A program made the translations under genes and the position numbers. Below are positions 24,507-33,112 of a DNA stretch of 64,000 nucleotides, piece after piece; the stretch's first letter is position 1, and every line of letters begins with the position of its first letter. The notes beneath the pieces are model-generated. The model saw only the letters and a list, made by a program, of their open reading frames with translations, had not been told where the DNA came from and did not search any database. Source of the stretch: Sphingobacterium sp. xlx-96 (GTDB lineage: Bacteria; Bacteroidota; Bacteroidia; Sphingobacteriales; Sphingobacteriaceae); NCBI RefSeq assembly GCF_011007365.1, contig NZ_WFKM01000001.1:614715-678714 (forward strand), read 5' to 3'.

Positions 24507-27500
24507 TTAGAATTTTAAATTGACATTAAATCCGATGTTACGGGTAGAAGGAAACTGTAATTGATTCCCGACTATTCCGCCATTGCCAATATCAGGATCT
24601 GCAAAAGGAAAGTCACTTATCAAAAATAGGTTAGAGCCGATTAGGCTAAAAGAACCTCCTTTGAAGAATCTGCCCAACTTTTGAACTTGTTGCGGTGTCA
24701 ATGTATATCCTAGTGCCACCTCTCTCAGTTTTAGGAAGGATAGGTCATGGACGTTAGATTCGCCATTTAGTCTATACCAATATTGCTCTACAAAGTCTTT
24801 GTAGGTAGTACCATAAGAGTTGGTTACGTATCCTTCAGGAGTAGCATTGACTCCTTCTGCAATATATTTTTCGCCTCTATTATAGGCTTCACGCTCTGAT
24901 CCGACCGATTCTGGGTGAGCACCAGAGTACCACATCTGACGGTTTAGGTTGGCTTGATCAATCCCTCCAATACGGGCTTCCCATAAGAAGGAGAGATTCC
25001 AACTTTTATCAAAGGTGAAATTATTGGTCCATCCTAAGGTCCAGTCGGCCCCAGTGTGTCCTAGATTTTTAAGGGTATTATCTTTTACAGGCAAGCCGTT
25101 TGCGCCAATTATAAGTTGTCCATCCGCTGTCTTCTGCATGCTATTGTTGGTGAGGTAAGAGTCCATACGTTCGCCAACTTTTATACCCGATAGATTGTCC
25201 ATGCCACCGTGTACGGCATCCAGTATGGTCCGATTAGTACTCCAATTGAATATGGTATTCCATTTCAAACGGGAGGATAGGTCTAGGTTCAATCCCGCGG
25301 TCAATTCCAGGCCGTGTCTTTTAAAACGGTTGCCATTGATCTTATACTTCGCAAATCCCGAAGCTAGCGAGGCTTCCTGATCGAAAATAGATTCTGAATC
25401 GATGTATTGATAAGCGGTAGCGTCAAAAGTCAACTTATTACGGAAGAAGGATCCACTCAATCCGACTTCGACACCATTGGTCATCTGTGGTGTCAGAAGC
25501 ACATTACCTAAAATATTGGAGTAACTTACCGAATTTAAACCATTGTAGGTTATAGCTGGGTTATAGAATGTCTGGTATTGATAAGGTGCTAAATCAGCAC
25601 GTACCTGAGCCCAAGAACCTCTAGCTTTCAGGAAATGACTACTCGGCATCTTAAGTAGATTGGAAAGGATGACTGATCCTGATACAGAAGGGTAAGTATA
25701 GGTATTGTTATCAATCGGTAAGGCGGAGGATTGATCGATTCGCTCAGATAATGTCAAGAAATAATTGTCATCGTAACTCAAATCCACAGAGACAAATGCG
25801 GAATTACGAGCGTATTCTGTAAGGTTGTTTTTTGCCAATACGGGGCCTGCCGAGTTTGCCAGGTTATAGATATTCGGCACCTGTAGTCCTTGGGTTTTTG
25901 ATTCTTGCCAGTTTGACTCCCTAAAATTGATAGAAGCTCCTATAAACCCGTCTATAGCAAACTTGCCAAATGTCCTGTTATACTTGACGAATAGGTCGGA
26001 ATTGTATTCATAGAGATTGTCGTTTTTTAATTCGTAATTTCCTTTTATGGCATTAGCACCGATAAAATCAAAAGGATATTTCATGGCCGCAGTCGAACCG
26101 ATAATTTCTGCACTTTGACGCAGATTGATTTCCCAGTTGTCATTCAGCTTGTACTCGCCACTGACTACACCGAAGAACTTGTTACGGCGCAGCGATTGGG
26201 TTTGTTCATAAGCCATGTAGTAAGGATTGTTGATCCACGAGTAGTTGAAGTATTTCTGCTCGTAACCTTCTCGGCCAGGTAGCCAGTAGTCTTTGAAATC
26301 ACGCATGTCGACATCCTTACCAGCCCATATCAACATGCCATATAGGATATGCGTATTGCCGTATGTTGTTCTAGGGAAGTTGGGCGAATTTTGATTATTG
26401 TATTGGAAGGAAGAGTTAACCTTGAACTTATCCGTAATCTGTGATGAAGCATGTAATGACGCGTTGTAGTTTTTGAGTTCCGTACTTGGTACTTCGCCAT
26501 TGGTGTAATCATACCCTAATCCTAAACGTATATTGCTACGATCAGTAGATTTGGATATGTTCACATTGTTGCTCAGGGTATAGCCGTTTTCCAAGAAATT
26601 TTCTAGGTTTTTACGACCTCTGGATACAAATGGGGTCGGGATACGATTACCCTGCGCATCGAGTGGGCTATCCCATTGGGGTGTTTCCCAGTAGCCACTT
26701 GCCGTGTTCGGGTCTTTTTGGTCGAGTTTTGGTCCCCATACAAAGTCGTTGTCAAAAGTACCATTGCCCATACCATCGAAATAAGCGTATTTACCCTGCT
26801 CACCGTTACCATAGCTATTTTGTGTTTCTGGAAAGACGATCCACCCAGCTCGGAATATAGATTTTTGACTGAATTCTACAGCCGTTTCATTTTCTCCTTT
26901 TTTGGTCGTGATCTGGATGACGCCATTTTGCCCCTTAGATCCGTACAACGAAGAACCTGTAGCTCCTTTTAAGACTGTAATATTGGCAATGTCATCTGGA
27001 TCGATATCATACGTGTTGGAGTTTACCGGAATTCCATCGATTACGATCAATGGTTGACTACCTCTAAGACTGATTTTAGTCTCTTGCATAAGGTTAGGCG
27101 AGTTGAATACCGTTAAACCGGCAACTTTACCGCTGAGTTGTGAAGCAAAGTTGTTGCTCGGAATGCTCGTTAGGTCCTTGCTTTTTATTTCCTGTACGGC
27201 ATAACCCAATTTTTTACTATCTTTTTTGATCCCTAATGCAGTGACCACTACCTCTTCCAGATTTTCGTTATGTGCCTGCATGGTCACATGTAGGTTAGAG
27301 TTGCCATTGAGGTAAGGCGTCAAGTTGTGTATGGTGATCGGTTCGTAGCCCATGTATTTAAAACTCAGTTTATCGGTTCCATTAGGTAGATTAAACTTGA
27401 AGTAACCATTGGCATCCGTGCTGTAATTTGAGCCATGACCTAAAGCAGTAATCGATACTTGTGCTAGTGGACCGTTTTTGTCTTTAACATAGCCTTGGAT

Positions 27501-27872
27501 TACCACCTGCTGTTTGACGACCTTGGGACTGATGACAATATGTTGCCCCGAAACTTGGAAATCATAATTTGTTGCTTGGATCAAGGATCGCAATACTTCA
27601 TTCAGCGAACCACTTTTTTGAATGGAGATGTCTTTTCTTGTGTTTATTTGTTCGGCGTTGAAGACAAAGTTATATCCTGTTTGTGCTTCAATTTGCCGTA
27701 TTGCCTCCTGTAGAGATTTATTGGAAATATTTAATGATATTTTAGTCTGATCGATCGTGTCCACGGCGCTCCGTATCATTGAAGGGGAGCTTGCTTGGAT
27801 GCAGTATGGTACCGCTTGGAGTACCCAAGTCGCTAATATTGTTCGGTATAAGAAATGCTTATTAACTTTCAT
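24507..27872 (-). CDS. SusC/RagA-family TonB-dependent receptor (locus B)
   Basis: 1121-residue outer-membrane receptor: signal peptide (about 1-28), STN signalling domain (about 45-115, QEAIRQIEAQTGYNFVFNAEQIN), carboxypeptidase-D-like domain (about 122-205), plug (about 210-325, with DPDDIANITVLKGATGSSLYGSKGQNGVI as the SusC signature) and a beta-barrel ending NIGFNVNLKF. The STN domain fits control by the FecR and ECF sigma genes directly upstream. The upstream gap of 211 bp to FecR holds an antisense-oriented promoter and terminator. Confidence 0.95.
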   Translation of the reverse strand: MKVNKHFLYRTILATWVLQAVPYCIQASSPSMIRSAVDTIDQTKISLNISNKSLQEAIRQIEAQTGYNFVFNAEQINTRKDISIQKSGSLNEVLRSLIQATNYDFQVSGQHIVISPKVVKQQVVIQGYVKDKNGPLAQVSITALGHGSNYSTDANGYFKFNLPNGTDKLSFKYMGYEPITIHNLTPYLNGNSNLHVTMQAHNENLEEVVVTALGIKKDSKKLGYAVQEIKSKDLTSIPSNNFASQLSGKVAGLTVFNSPNLMQETKISLRGSQPLIVIDGIPVNSNTYDIDPDDIANITVLKGATGSSLYGSKGQNGVIQITTKKGENETAVEFSQKSIFRAGWIVFPETQNSYGNGEQGKYAYFDGMGNGTFDNDFVWGPKLDQKDPNTASGYWETPQWDSPLDAQGNRIPTPFVSRGRKNLENFLENGYTLSNNVNISKSTDRSNIRLGLGYDYTNGEVPSTELKNYNASLHASSQITDKFKVNSSFQYNNQNSPNFPRTTYGNTHILYGMLIWAGKDVDMRDFKDYWLPGREGYEQKYFNYSWINNPYYMAYEQTQSLRRNKFFGVVSGEYKLNDNWEINLRQSAEIIGSTAAMKYPFDFIGANAIKGNYELKNDNLYEYNSDLFVKYNRTFGKFAIDGFIGASINFRESNWQESKTQGLQVPNIYNLANSAGPVLAKNNLTEYARNSAFVSVDLSYDDNYFLTLSERIDQSSALPIDNNTYTYPSVSGSVILSNLLKMPSSHFLKARGSWAQVRADLAPYQYQTFYNPAITYNGLNSVSYSNILGNVLLTPQMTNGVEVGLSGSFFRNKLTFDATAYQYIDSESIFDQEASLASGFAKYKINGNRFKRHGLELTAGLNLDLSSRLKWNTIFNWSTNRTILDAVHGGMDNLSGIKVGERMDSYLTNNSMQKTADGQLIIGANGLPVKDNTLKNLGHTGADWTLGWTNNFTFDKSWNLSFLWEARIGGIDQANLNRQMWYSGAHPESVGSEREAYNRGEKYIAEGVNATPEGYVTNSYGTTYKDFVEQYWYRLNGESNVHDLSFLKLREVALGYTLTPQQVQKLGRFFKGGSFSLIGSNLFLISDFPFADPDIGNGGIVGNQLQFPSTRNIGFNVNLKF

Positions 27873-27924
27873 TGTAATAGTTGATTCTTTTTGAAGCGAT
27901 CCGAAGTAGCGGTCCTTTTTAGGG

Positions 27925-27956
27925 ATTGTTTGCTTCGGATAAATTCACTAATTTTG
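27925..27956 (+). promoter_or_regulatory. Antisense promoter in the FecR-susC gap (locus B)
   Basis: Plus strand ATTG (27925-27928), spacer of 20, TAATTTTG (27949-27956), exact to the TAnnTTTG consensus and of the same form as two mRNA promoters in this window (16019 and 21339). It points against the operon, and no plus-strand gene follows, only a terminator. Confidence 0.6.
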
Positions 27957-27961
27957 AATTA

Positions 27962-28057
27962 ATACGGTCTTAAGTATTTAATGCTATGGGAGGCGACACC
28001 ATAGGATTGCAGCTTATGGTATCTTAAAGGCTTGGCACTATGCCAACGCCTTTTTTT
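27962..28057 (+). ncRNA. Predicted antisense small RNA upstream of susC (locus B)
   Basis: Bounded by the plus-strand promoter at 27925-27956 and the strong plus-strand terminator at 28026-28057; about 95 nt. It would be complementary to the leader between FecR and susC on the minus strand. An internal hairpin ACCATA/TATGGT precedes the terminator. Inference from signals; it is the best supported of the three antisense RNA candidates here, having a complete promoter and a classic terminator. Confidence 0.6.
28026..28057 (+). terminator. Plus-strand terminator in the FecR-susC gap (locus B)
   Basis: Stem AAAGGC + TTGGCA / TGCCAA + GCCTTT with one bulged C and a 3-nt loop, followed by TTTTTTTG on the plus strand. 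The minus side has no comparable T-run, so it ends plus-strand transcription although all genes here are on the minus strand. Confidence 0.85.
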
Positions 28058-28083
28058 GTTTGATAGAGTTTACATTTTACTTA

Positions 28084-28986
28084 TTATTTCGGAGTTATAT
28101 ACACTTTATTGGTTTCGATTCTATAGTTGATTTTGATGGTTTTGCTTACTAGAGCTAGTATCTGATCCAGATCCATATCTTTAAATTCAGCTGTAAGGGC
28201 ACCATTTTGTCGGATTCCGGGAGTCACATGTACTTCGATACGATACGCTTCTGCCAACTGTATGCCCAGCTGCTCTAGGTTGGATGCTAGGAGTTTTATA
28301 TGTTTTTTTGGCTTGTTGTTTGTATTAACCTGTCTAATAGCTGAAATTTGCGTTTTGTTCTCTGTATGTACCAATTCCTGACCGGCTACAAGGGTATAGG
28401 GCTTATTGCCTGTGGTATTATTTAAGCTTACAGCTACTTTGCCTTCGTCTACATGTACTTTTTGATCTTTGCTACCCCTGATATCGCGTACGGTAAAGAC
28501 GGTGCCCAATACCTGTACACTTAGATGAGTACCTTTGACGGTGAATGTTTGTTTCATTTTGCGGGTCACCTCAAATCTGGCTTCACCTACTAGCGATACT
28601 AGGCGATCAAATTGATCTCCGGTTTGTTGCCAAGACAAAGAGGAGTAAGGTTCCAATGTGACGATACTGCTGTCAGGAAGTGTAATACTACGTGAGATCG
28701 CAGAAGTGACTATATGATATTGGTCTATTTTTGGAGTAGACTGATAGCCGATAAAATAGACTAAGGCAGAAAACAGAACGGCTATTGATGCGGCAGCCTG
28801 AAATCTTGCTTGTTTCCAGAATGGTAGTGTACGGATCTGTTGCGATTGTGCAATGCGTTCGAGTATGCGACTTCGTCGTAGCTCGTGTGCGCGAACCTGT
28901 GCTGCTGTACGTGGTAAGGTAGGTGTGTGCCGCCATACTATTCGTAAAACGGATTTCTTAATATCTTGTCTTTTTTTGTTATTCAT
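28084..28986 (-). CDS. FecR-family anti-sigma factor (locus B)
   Basis: 300-residue FecR-type membrane protein. A basic cytoplasmic N-terminus of about 60 residues is followed by one transmembrane helix (about 66-84, AAASIAVLFSALVYFIGYQ), the FecR domain (ITLPDSSIVTLEPYSSLSWQ, VSLVGEARFEVTRK, VKGTHLSVQVLGTVFTV) and a C-terminal DUF4974-like domain (LASNLEQLGIQLAEAYRIEVHV). It would hold the sigma factor encoded 47 bp upstream until the SusC STN domain signals substrate arrival. It is shorter than the FecR of loci A and C. Confidence 0.92.
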   Translation of the reverse strand: MNNKKRQDIKKSVLRIVWRHTPTLPRTAAQVRAHELRRSRILERIAQSQQIRTLPFWKQARFQAAASIAVLFSALVYFIGYQSTPKIDQYHIVTSAISRSITLPDSSIVTLEPYSSLSWQQTGDQFDRLVSLVGEARFEVTRKMKQTFTVKGTHLSVQVLGTVFTVRDIRGSKDQKVHVDEGKVAVSLNNTTGNKPYTLVAGQELVHTENKTQISAIRQVNTNNKPKKHIKLLASNLEQLGIQLAEAYRIEVHVTPGIRQNGALTAEFKDMDLDQILALVSKTIKINYRIETNKVYITPK

Positions 28987-29033
28987 CTATAAGGATGACA
29001 AAGCCAATGGCCTTTTCATCCTACATAGTTGCG

Positions 29034-29645
29034 TTAAGCTTGGGTTAAGAAATAATTAAATTGACCAAAGGTCAATAGTGCAGCGATAAGATGCCGTGAA
29101 ATATGTAAGCGAAGTTGTTGATAGCTGTTGCTGAGATGGTTTTTTACGGTGTGAGCAGAGATGCCCAAACGGTTCGCTATTTCTTCATTGCTTAATTGCT
29201 CATACAGTTTGAGTTCTAGTACGAGACGTGTCTTTTCAGGCAAAAGAGGTAAAAAATAGGATATGAGTTCTTCACGCCTATTGGACTCTTCCAAAGGAGC
29301 CCCTTCAACAATAAGATCCTGCTCTCCTGAAAAGAGCTGTTCTCTTTTCAGTCGGGCAAGCTGTTGTTTGATAAGGTTGATACTTTTATTTTTTGATAGC
29401 CTGTATAACCAGGCGGGTAGGGATTGGATAAGGAAGGAGGTGTCGGCCTCTTGCCACAATTGTACAAAGATATCTTGTGTGATTTCTTCAGCAAGACACT
29501 TGTCTTTGAGTAATTTGTGGCAGAAGGAAAATACCTTGTACTCATATCTTTTTAACAGCTCATCAAAAGCTTTTAGGTCTTTCTGAGCTGTTAAATGTAG
29601 CAACTGTCGATCATCGCAGGATGTTAGAGAAGTGGACATGTCCAT
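29034..29645 (-). CDS. ECF-type RNA polymerase sigma factor (locus B)
   Basis: 203-residue sigma-70 family ECF factor of the Bacteroidota FecI-like group. Region 2 is at about 20-85 (FDELLKRYEYKVFSFCHKLLKDKCLAEEITQDIFVQLWQE) and region 4 at about 125-180 (LPEKTRLVLELKLYEQLSNEEIANRLGISAHTVKNHLSNSY). It starts 5 bp after the metallophosphoesterase stop and precedes FecR by 47 bp. It should recruit RNA polymerase to the susC promoter of this locus. Confidence 0.93.
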   Translation of the reverse strand: MDMSTSLTSCDDRQLLHLTAQKDLKAFDELLKRYEYKVFSFCHKLLKDKCLAEEITQDIFVQLWQEADTSFLIQSLPAWLYRLSKNKSINLIKQQLARLKREQLFSGEQDLIVEGAPLEESNRREELISYFLPLLPEKTRLVLELKLYEQLSNEEIANRLGISAHTVKNHLSNSYQQLRLHISRHLIAALLTFGQFNYFLTQA

Positions 29646-29650
29646 AAAGA

Positions 29651-30640
29651 TTACTTTTTCTTTGGGAATGGATAGTCGGTAGGGTACACAATCATTCCAT
29701 CTGACTCTCTAATATAAGTGTGGAATCCCTTGACACCTTCTTTAATCTCAATGATACGAGCACCATTTTTATGCCGTAGATAGGTGTTTTCACTCCCAGT
29801 GAAACAGCCATAAGCAAGTGCAATACCGTAGTAATCCACCAAGTAATCGTTGACGTGCTCATGTCCTACAAACGTACCGACAACATCCCCTTGGTGAAGC
29901 ATAGCTTCAAACATACCGGAGTTTATAATAGGGCTTCCTTCTTTTTCATAGCGTACACCGATACGCGAGTGGTTTAGGTTGTTGAATGCTATTTCGTATT
30001 CAGGGAATGGGATATGGAAAAAGGCCAAGGCAGGAAGCGTGGTGTTATTTTCTTTCTTTATACGTTCACTTTCGGCGCGATACCAATTTACTTGATTGGC
30101 GCCAAACCAGTCGTAGCCTTTGATTTCTTTATATTGGGAATACGCCTTGGAGTCTAAGGCATAAAGGGTAAACTGTGCTTTATTATCTTTTCCGATGATA
30201 TTCAGACTAGCGTTAAGTACACCGTCCACACCTGGAATACTTGCTGTGTTATTGAGTAAATATGGTTTCCTTGAAATATAGGATGCAACTTCCAGACGTG
30301 TCATTTCACTTTCATCGTCGTGGTTACCCAGCGTCACGATGTAGGGGATTTTACGACTGATGACAGTTTGTAATACTTCGTCCCAACCTTGTTTGCTAGG
30401 AGACTTGACGACTATATCTCCCGTAAAGACTACGAGATCAGGGTGTTCAGCATCTAACGTAGCTTCGATTGTACGTATGGATTTGATAGAAGGTTCCGCA
30501 TTGGCTACGTAATGTAAGTCTGTGAACTGGACGATCTTAAATCTGCCGTTAACAAAACGGATGTCCTGCGCCTGTAAGAAGTTTGAAATTACAAGGTAGA
30601 CAGACAAGAAAGTGGTGGTAAGAAGTGGATGTTTCTTCAT
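29651..30640 (-). CDS. Secreted calcineurin-like metallophosphoesterase, first gene of locus B
   Basis: 329-residue phosphoesterase with a signal peptide (about 1-24, ending LQAQD). All metal-binding motifs are present in order: FTDLHY (DxH), FTGDIV (GD), TLGNHDDES (GNHD/E), a histidine in FFHIPF and GHEHVND (GHxH). Related bacterial proteins hydrolyse phosphomono- or diesters. It lies upstream of the ECF sigma gene with a 5-bp gap, an unusual place for the enzyme of a SusC/SusD locus and one that suggests co-expression with its own regulator. It is followed upstream by a 308-bp gap. Confidence 0.9.
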   Translation of the reverse strand: MKKHPLLTTTFLSVYLVISNFLQAQDIRFVNGRFKIVQFTDLHYVANAEPSIKSIRTIEATLDAEHPDLVVFTGDIVVKSPSKQGWDEVLQTVISRKIPYIVTLGNHDDESEMTRLEVASYISRKPYLLNNTASIPGVDGVLNASLNIIGKDNKAQFTLYALDSKAYSQYKEIKGYDWFGANQVNWYRAESERIKKENNTTLPALAFFHIPFPEYEIAFNNLNHSRIGVRYEKEGSPIINSGMFEAMLHQGDVVGTFVGHEHVNDYLVDYYGIALAYGCFTGSENTYLRHKNGARIIEIKEGVKGFHTYIRESDGMIVYPTDYPFPKKK

Positions 30641-30948
30641 TAGGGGATTTAATTAATAGCGATTAAAGAAGTTGCTGCAAAGGTGGAAATCTGATGTTAA
30701 GATTAGTTTAATTTGAATTTAAGGAATAGTTAATCTGTTGTTGCAGACAATAGAAATAGAATTAAACATGATGCAGAGAAGGATTTATCGGGGAGATAGG
30801 ACTTCGATTTATTGCTGATAGATAAAAATTCTATGGAAGATATAGAGCTAATGAAGCAGGAGTCTTCCTGCTTCATCATATTTATGGATTTGACATCTAA
30901 TATTATTTAAGAAGATAAAGTAATCAAACCACTTTTTAAAATGGATAG
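30641..30948. other. 308-bp intergenic region
   Basis: AT-rich spacer that probably contains the promoter of the locus B phosphoesterase/sigma operon at its left end, although no exact TAnnTTTG element is seen there. It also contains the hairpin at 30851-30876. No coding sequence or RNA gene is visible. Confidence 0.6.
30851..30876 (-). terminator. Hairpin downstream of the PNGase F-like gene
   Basis: Perfect 11-bp stem ATGAAGCAGGA / TCCTGCTTCAT with a 4-nt loop, about 75 bp after the stop codon. The trailing T-run on the minus strand is weak (TTAGCTCT), so it may stop transcription poorly or stabilise the mRNA end. Confidence 0.6.
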
Positions 30949-32865
30949 CTATCGCTTATTTAATCGTCCTTTGAATCGGCTGATGCCGTTTGTAAAGGCT
31001 TCGACTACGATTCTTCCTTTCGGAAGGTGCGTTAAGTCGTAGTTGAAAGTAGCATTTTTGACCGCTTTATAGTCGTGTTTTTGCCATAGTACACCATCGA
31101 CTGTGACTTGTACGGTCAGATCGCTCAGGTTGTTCGATACTACCGTAAGCTGTGTTTGGTCAGTTACCGACCTTGGATATAAGGAGAATGCATGCCTTGC
31201 GGTTGTGGTATCCATAGCAAATCCATCCGTGGCTTTAAAACTGAACATCTCACCACTACCGCAATCGCTCTCAAACGCATGGATCAGGTTGCCCTCCATA
31301 TCAAACAATCGAAGATGACCGTCTCCTTTTTGAGGTTGGGCCCAAAATTGCAAACCGTTACCAGCAGTATCGATTAGCGTAAGCGAATGGTTCCCCCTTG
31401 ATAGACGTATGGTGTCTGTATACAGTGTTTCTGCAGCTAACTGCGTTGCCATTTTTTGATAAATAGTGTCTTTTTGAGCGTTGATAAGATATATACTGTT
31501 ATCTTCTGGATTCTTATTCGTGAGCAATTGAAGCACAAATGTAGAAGGGAGTCTTGGTGGTGCCGTAAAAGTGGTTTGTTCATAATTATCGCCTGTCCAA
31601 GCATCTTTCTTACCGTTTGGTTTGTTAAGTGTTACATGGAATACGTTTTGGCCATCATTTTCCTGGATTACACCTGGTAACTGGACATCGGCTACCTGAT
31701 TGAATGGCAGGTTACCTTTCCAATGGAATATTTTGTCTGGAAAACCTTTCGTACCATAGACGATAGTCAAGGAATGCACCGGATCAGCCCCTAGGTTTCT
31801 GAAAGAGATTCTTGGACCTGAACTCGCTGGATTCAATCTCGAAAAGCGTTGCTCATCGCTGGGCACCATAATAGCTTCAACGGCAACATCTGTTTTTTGT
31901 TTAGGCGCTGAGTAATGGAATAAAAAGGAAGAGATGTTTTCTGTAGCTTGAATATTTCCTGTTGCCACATAAGGCTCCATCATTAGGGAAATTTGATGCT
32001 TGCCCGGTTTGGTGAAGATATCGATAATGTCCGGTTTTTGAAGGTCCCCCGGACACCAGTATGCTCGGTCATAGATCCAGGTACCCCCTTGTGGGTAGAG
32101 CGGGTTATCACCACACCTTTTCCACATATCTCTTTTATCTACCACTGTGCCATCCAAGGAGATTTCACGCCATCTGCTACAAAATTCGCTGCATCCCCGA
32201 GGTCTATCCATGCCGTGCCCAGTGTGTTGTATACGGATACGGCTTAGTACAGCACCCTTTTTCGATTCATAATTTATAGGTAAGAGGTGTTCTTCAATTC
32301 TTTCATTAGGATCACCATATTTATAAGCTTTATTCCATAAAGGCTCTATACCGAATGGTTCTACTATTGGCGGGCCATACAAAATGTCAAAGTCAATATT
32401 AAGCGCCCAGCCTACCGTTTTATCTTCATAGCCGGTATGTATATATACTATTTCGACACTATCTCGTAATAAGGGAGCAAAATCCGTAACATCTACCTGC
32501 CACTTCCAACTCCATCCTTTGTTAAATATACTACCATAAGGTGTTAACATTCTGCCAAGTTCGTAGTTGAGTTCTGGTCCATTAGTACCACCTTTACGAC
32601 GCAGGATAATGTGGTCTAGGTAATCCCAGTGTGCCGTATTTATGCTGTCGGGACTCCCCAGAGTTACGTGCATTGTCATCTTACGAATGGAAGCATTTTT
32701 ATCCGGAAAGATTCCCCAAGACGGATAGGGATTTGCTGCAGTGACAGGATCGCATATGATTGTAGTTCGATCATGGGTAGTAACCCGGTTTATCTCTGAA
32801 TTTTGGGCATGAGCGCCATAAAGCAGCATCAGGAAGGATATAGATAGTATATGTCCTAATTTCAT
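30949..32865 (-). CDS. Peptide-N-glycosidase F-related secreted protein
   Basis: 638-residue exported protein (signal peptide about 1-20, ending AHAQN) related to PNGase F, the amidase that removes N-glycans from glycoproteins. The PNGase F N- and C-terminal beta-sandwich domains are visible: RKMTMHVTLGSPDSINTAHWDYLDHI, the aspartate-containing DFDILYGPPIVEP, HTGHGMDRPRGCSEFCSRWREISLDG, and GGTWIYDRAYWCPGD, which is a hallmark of the family. Residues about 335-638 form an additional C-terminal region, with a sorting-type beta domain at the end (FSLYPRSVTDQTQLTVV). Canonical PNGase F is much shorter (about 310 mature residues). Function on glycoproteins is likely but the substrate is not proven. 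Confidence 0.85.
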   Translation of the reverse strand: MKLGHILSISFLMLLYGAHAQNSEINRVTTHDRTTIICDPVTAANPYPSWGIFPDKNASIRKMTMHVTLGSPDSINTAHWDYLDHIILRRKGGTNGPELNYELGRMLTPYGSIFNKGWSWKWQVDVTDFAPLLRDSVEIVYIHTGYEDKTVGWALNIDFDILYGPPIVEPFGIEPLWNKAYKYGDPNERIEEHLLPINYESKKGAVLSRIRIQHTGHGMDRPRGCSEFCSRWREISLDGTVVDKRDMWKRCGDNPLYPQGGTWIYDRAYWCPGDLQKPDIIDIFTKPGKHQISLMMEPYVATGNIQATENISSFLFHYSAPKQKTDVAVEAIMVPSDEQRFSRLNPASSGPRISFRNLGADPVHSLTIVYGTKGFPDKIFHWKGNLPFNQVADVQLPGVIQENDGQNVFHVTLNKPNGKKDAWTGDNYEQTTFTAPPRLPSTFVLQLLTNKNPEDNSIYLINAQKDTIYQKMATQLAAETLYTDTIRLSRGNHSLTLIDTAGNGLQFWAQPQKGDGHLRLFDMEGNLIHAFESDCGSGEMFSFKATDGFAMDTTTARHAFSLYPRSVTDQTQLTVVSNNLSDLTVQVTVDGVLWQKHDYKAVKNATFNYDLTHLPKGRIVVEAFTNGISRFKGRLNKR

Positions 32866-32884
32866 TGATTTAGAATTGTTTTTT

Positions 32885-32892
32885 CAAATCTA
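32885..32892 (-). promoter_or_regulatory. Probable -7 element of the PNGase F-like gene
   Basis: Minus strand TAGATTTG, exact to TAnnTTTG; at a spacer of 20 the -33 position reads ATTT, a partial match. It would give a leader of about 15 nt before the ATG at 32865. Confidence 0.5.
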
Positions 32893-32953
32893 CATAAATT
32901 TGACTTGTCCCGAAATAAAACAAAAAATCCCCATATTTCTATGAGGATTTCTG

Positions 32954-33027
32954 TGCGCCCACCTGGGCTCGAACCAGGGACCAAAAGATTATGAGTCTTC
33001 TACTCTAACCGACTGAGCTATAGGCGC
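32954..33027 (-). tRNA. tRNA with CAT anticodon (Met, or Ile2 after modification)
   Basis: 74-nt cloverleaf on the minus strand. The 7-bp acceptor stem is GCGCCTA / TGGGCGC with one G-U pair, the D-arm is GCTCAGTCGGTTAGAGT, the anticodon loop is CTCATAA and the T-arm CCTGGTTCGAGCCCAGG. The CCA end is not encoded. The sequence looks like elongator tRNA-Met, but a CAT anticodon is also used by tRNA-Ile(k2CAU), and the bases alone do not decide it with certainty. Confidence 0.93.
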
Positions 33028-33112
33028 GGTTTTTTTGTTTATCAAAAGTGCAACGTTGTTCCCTTTTGACGATGCAATTATCGATATTTGTAACGAGAAA
33101 ACAAAATTTTCT

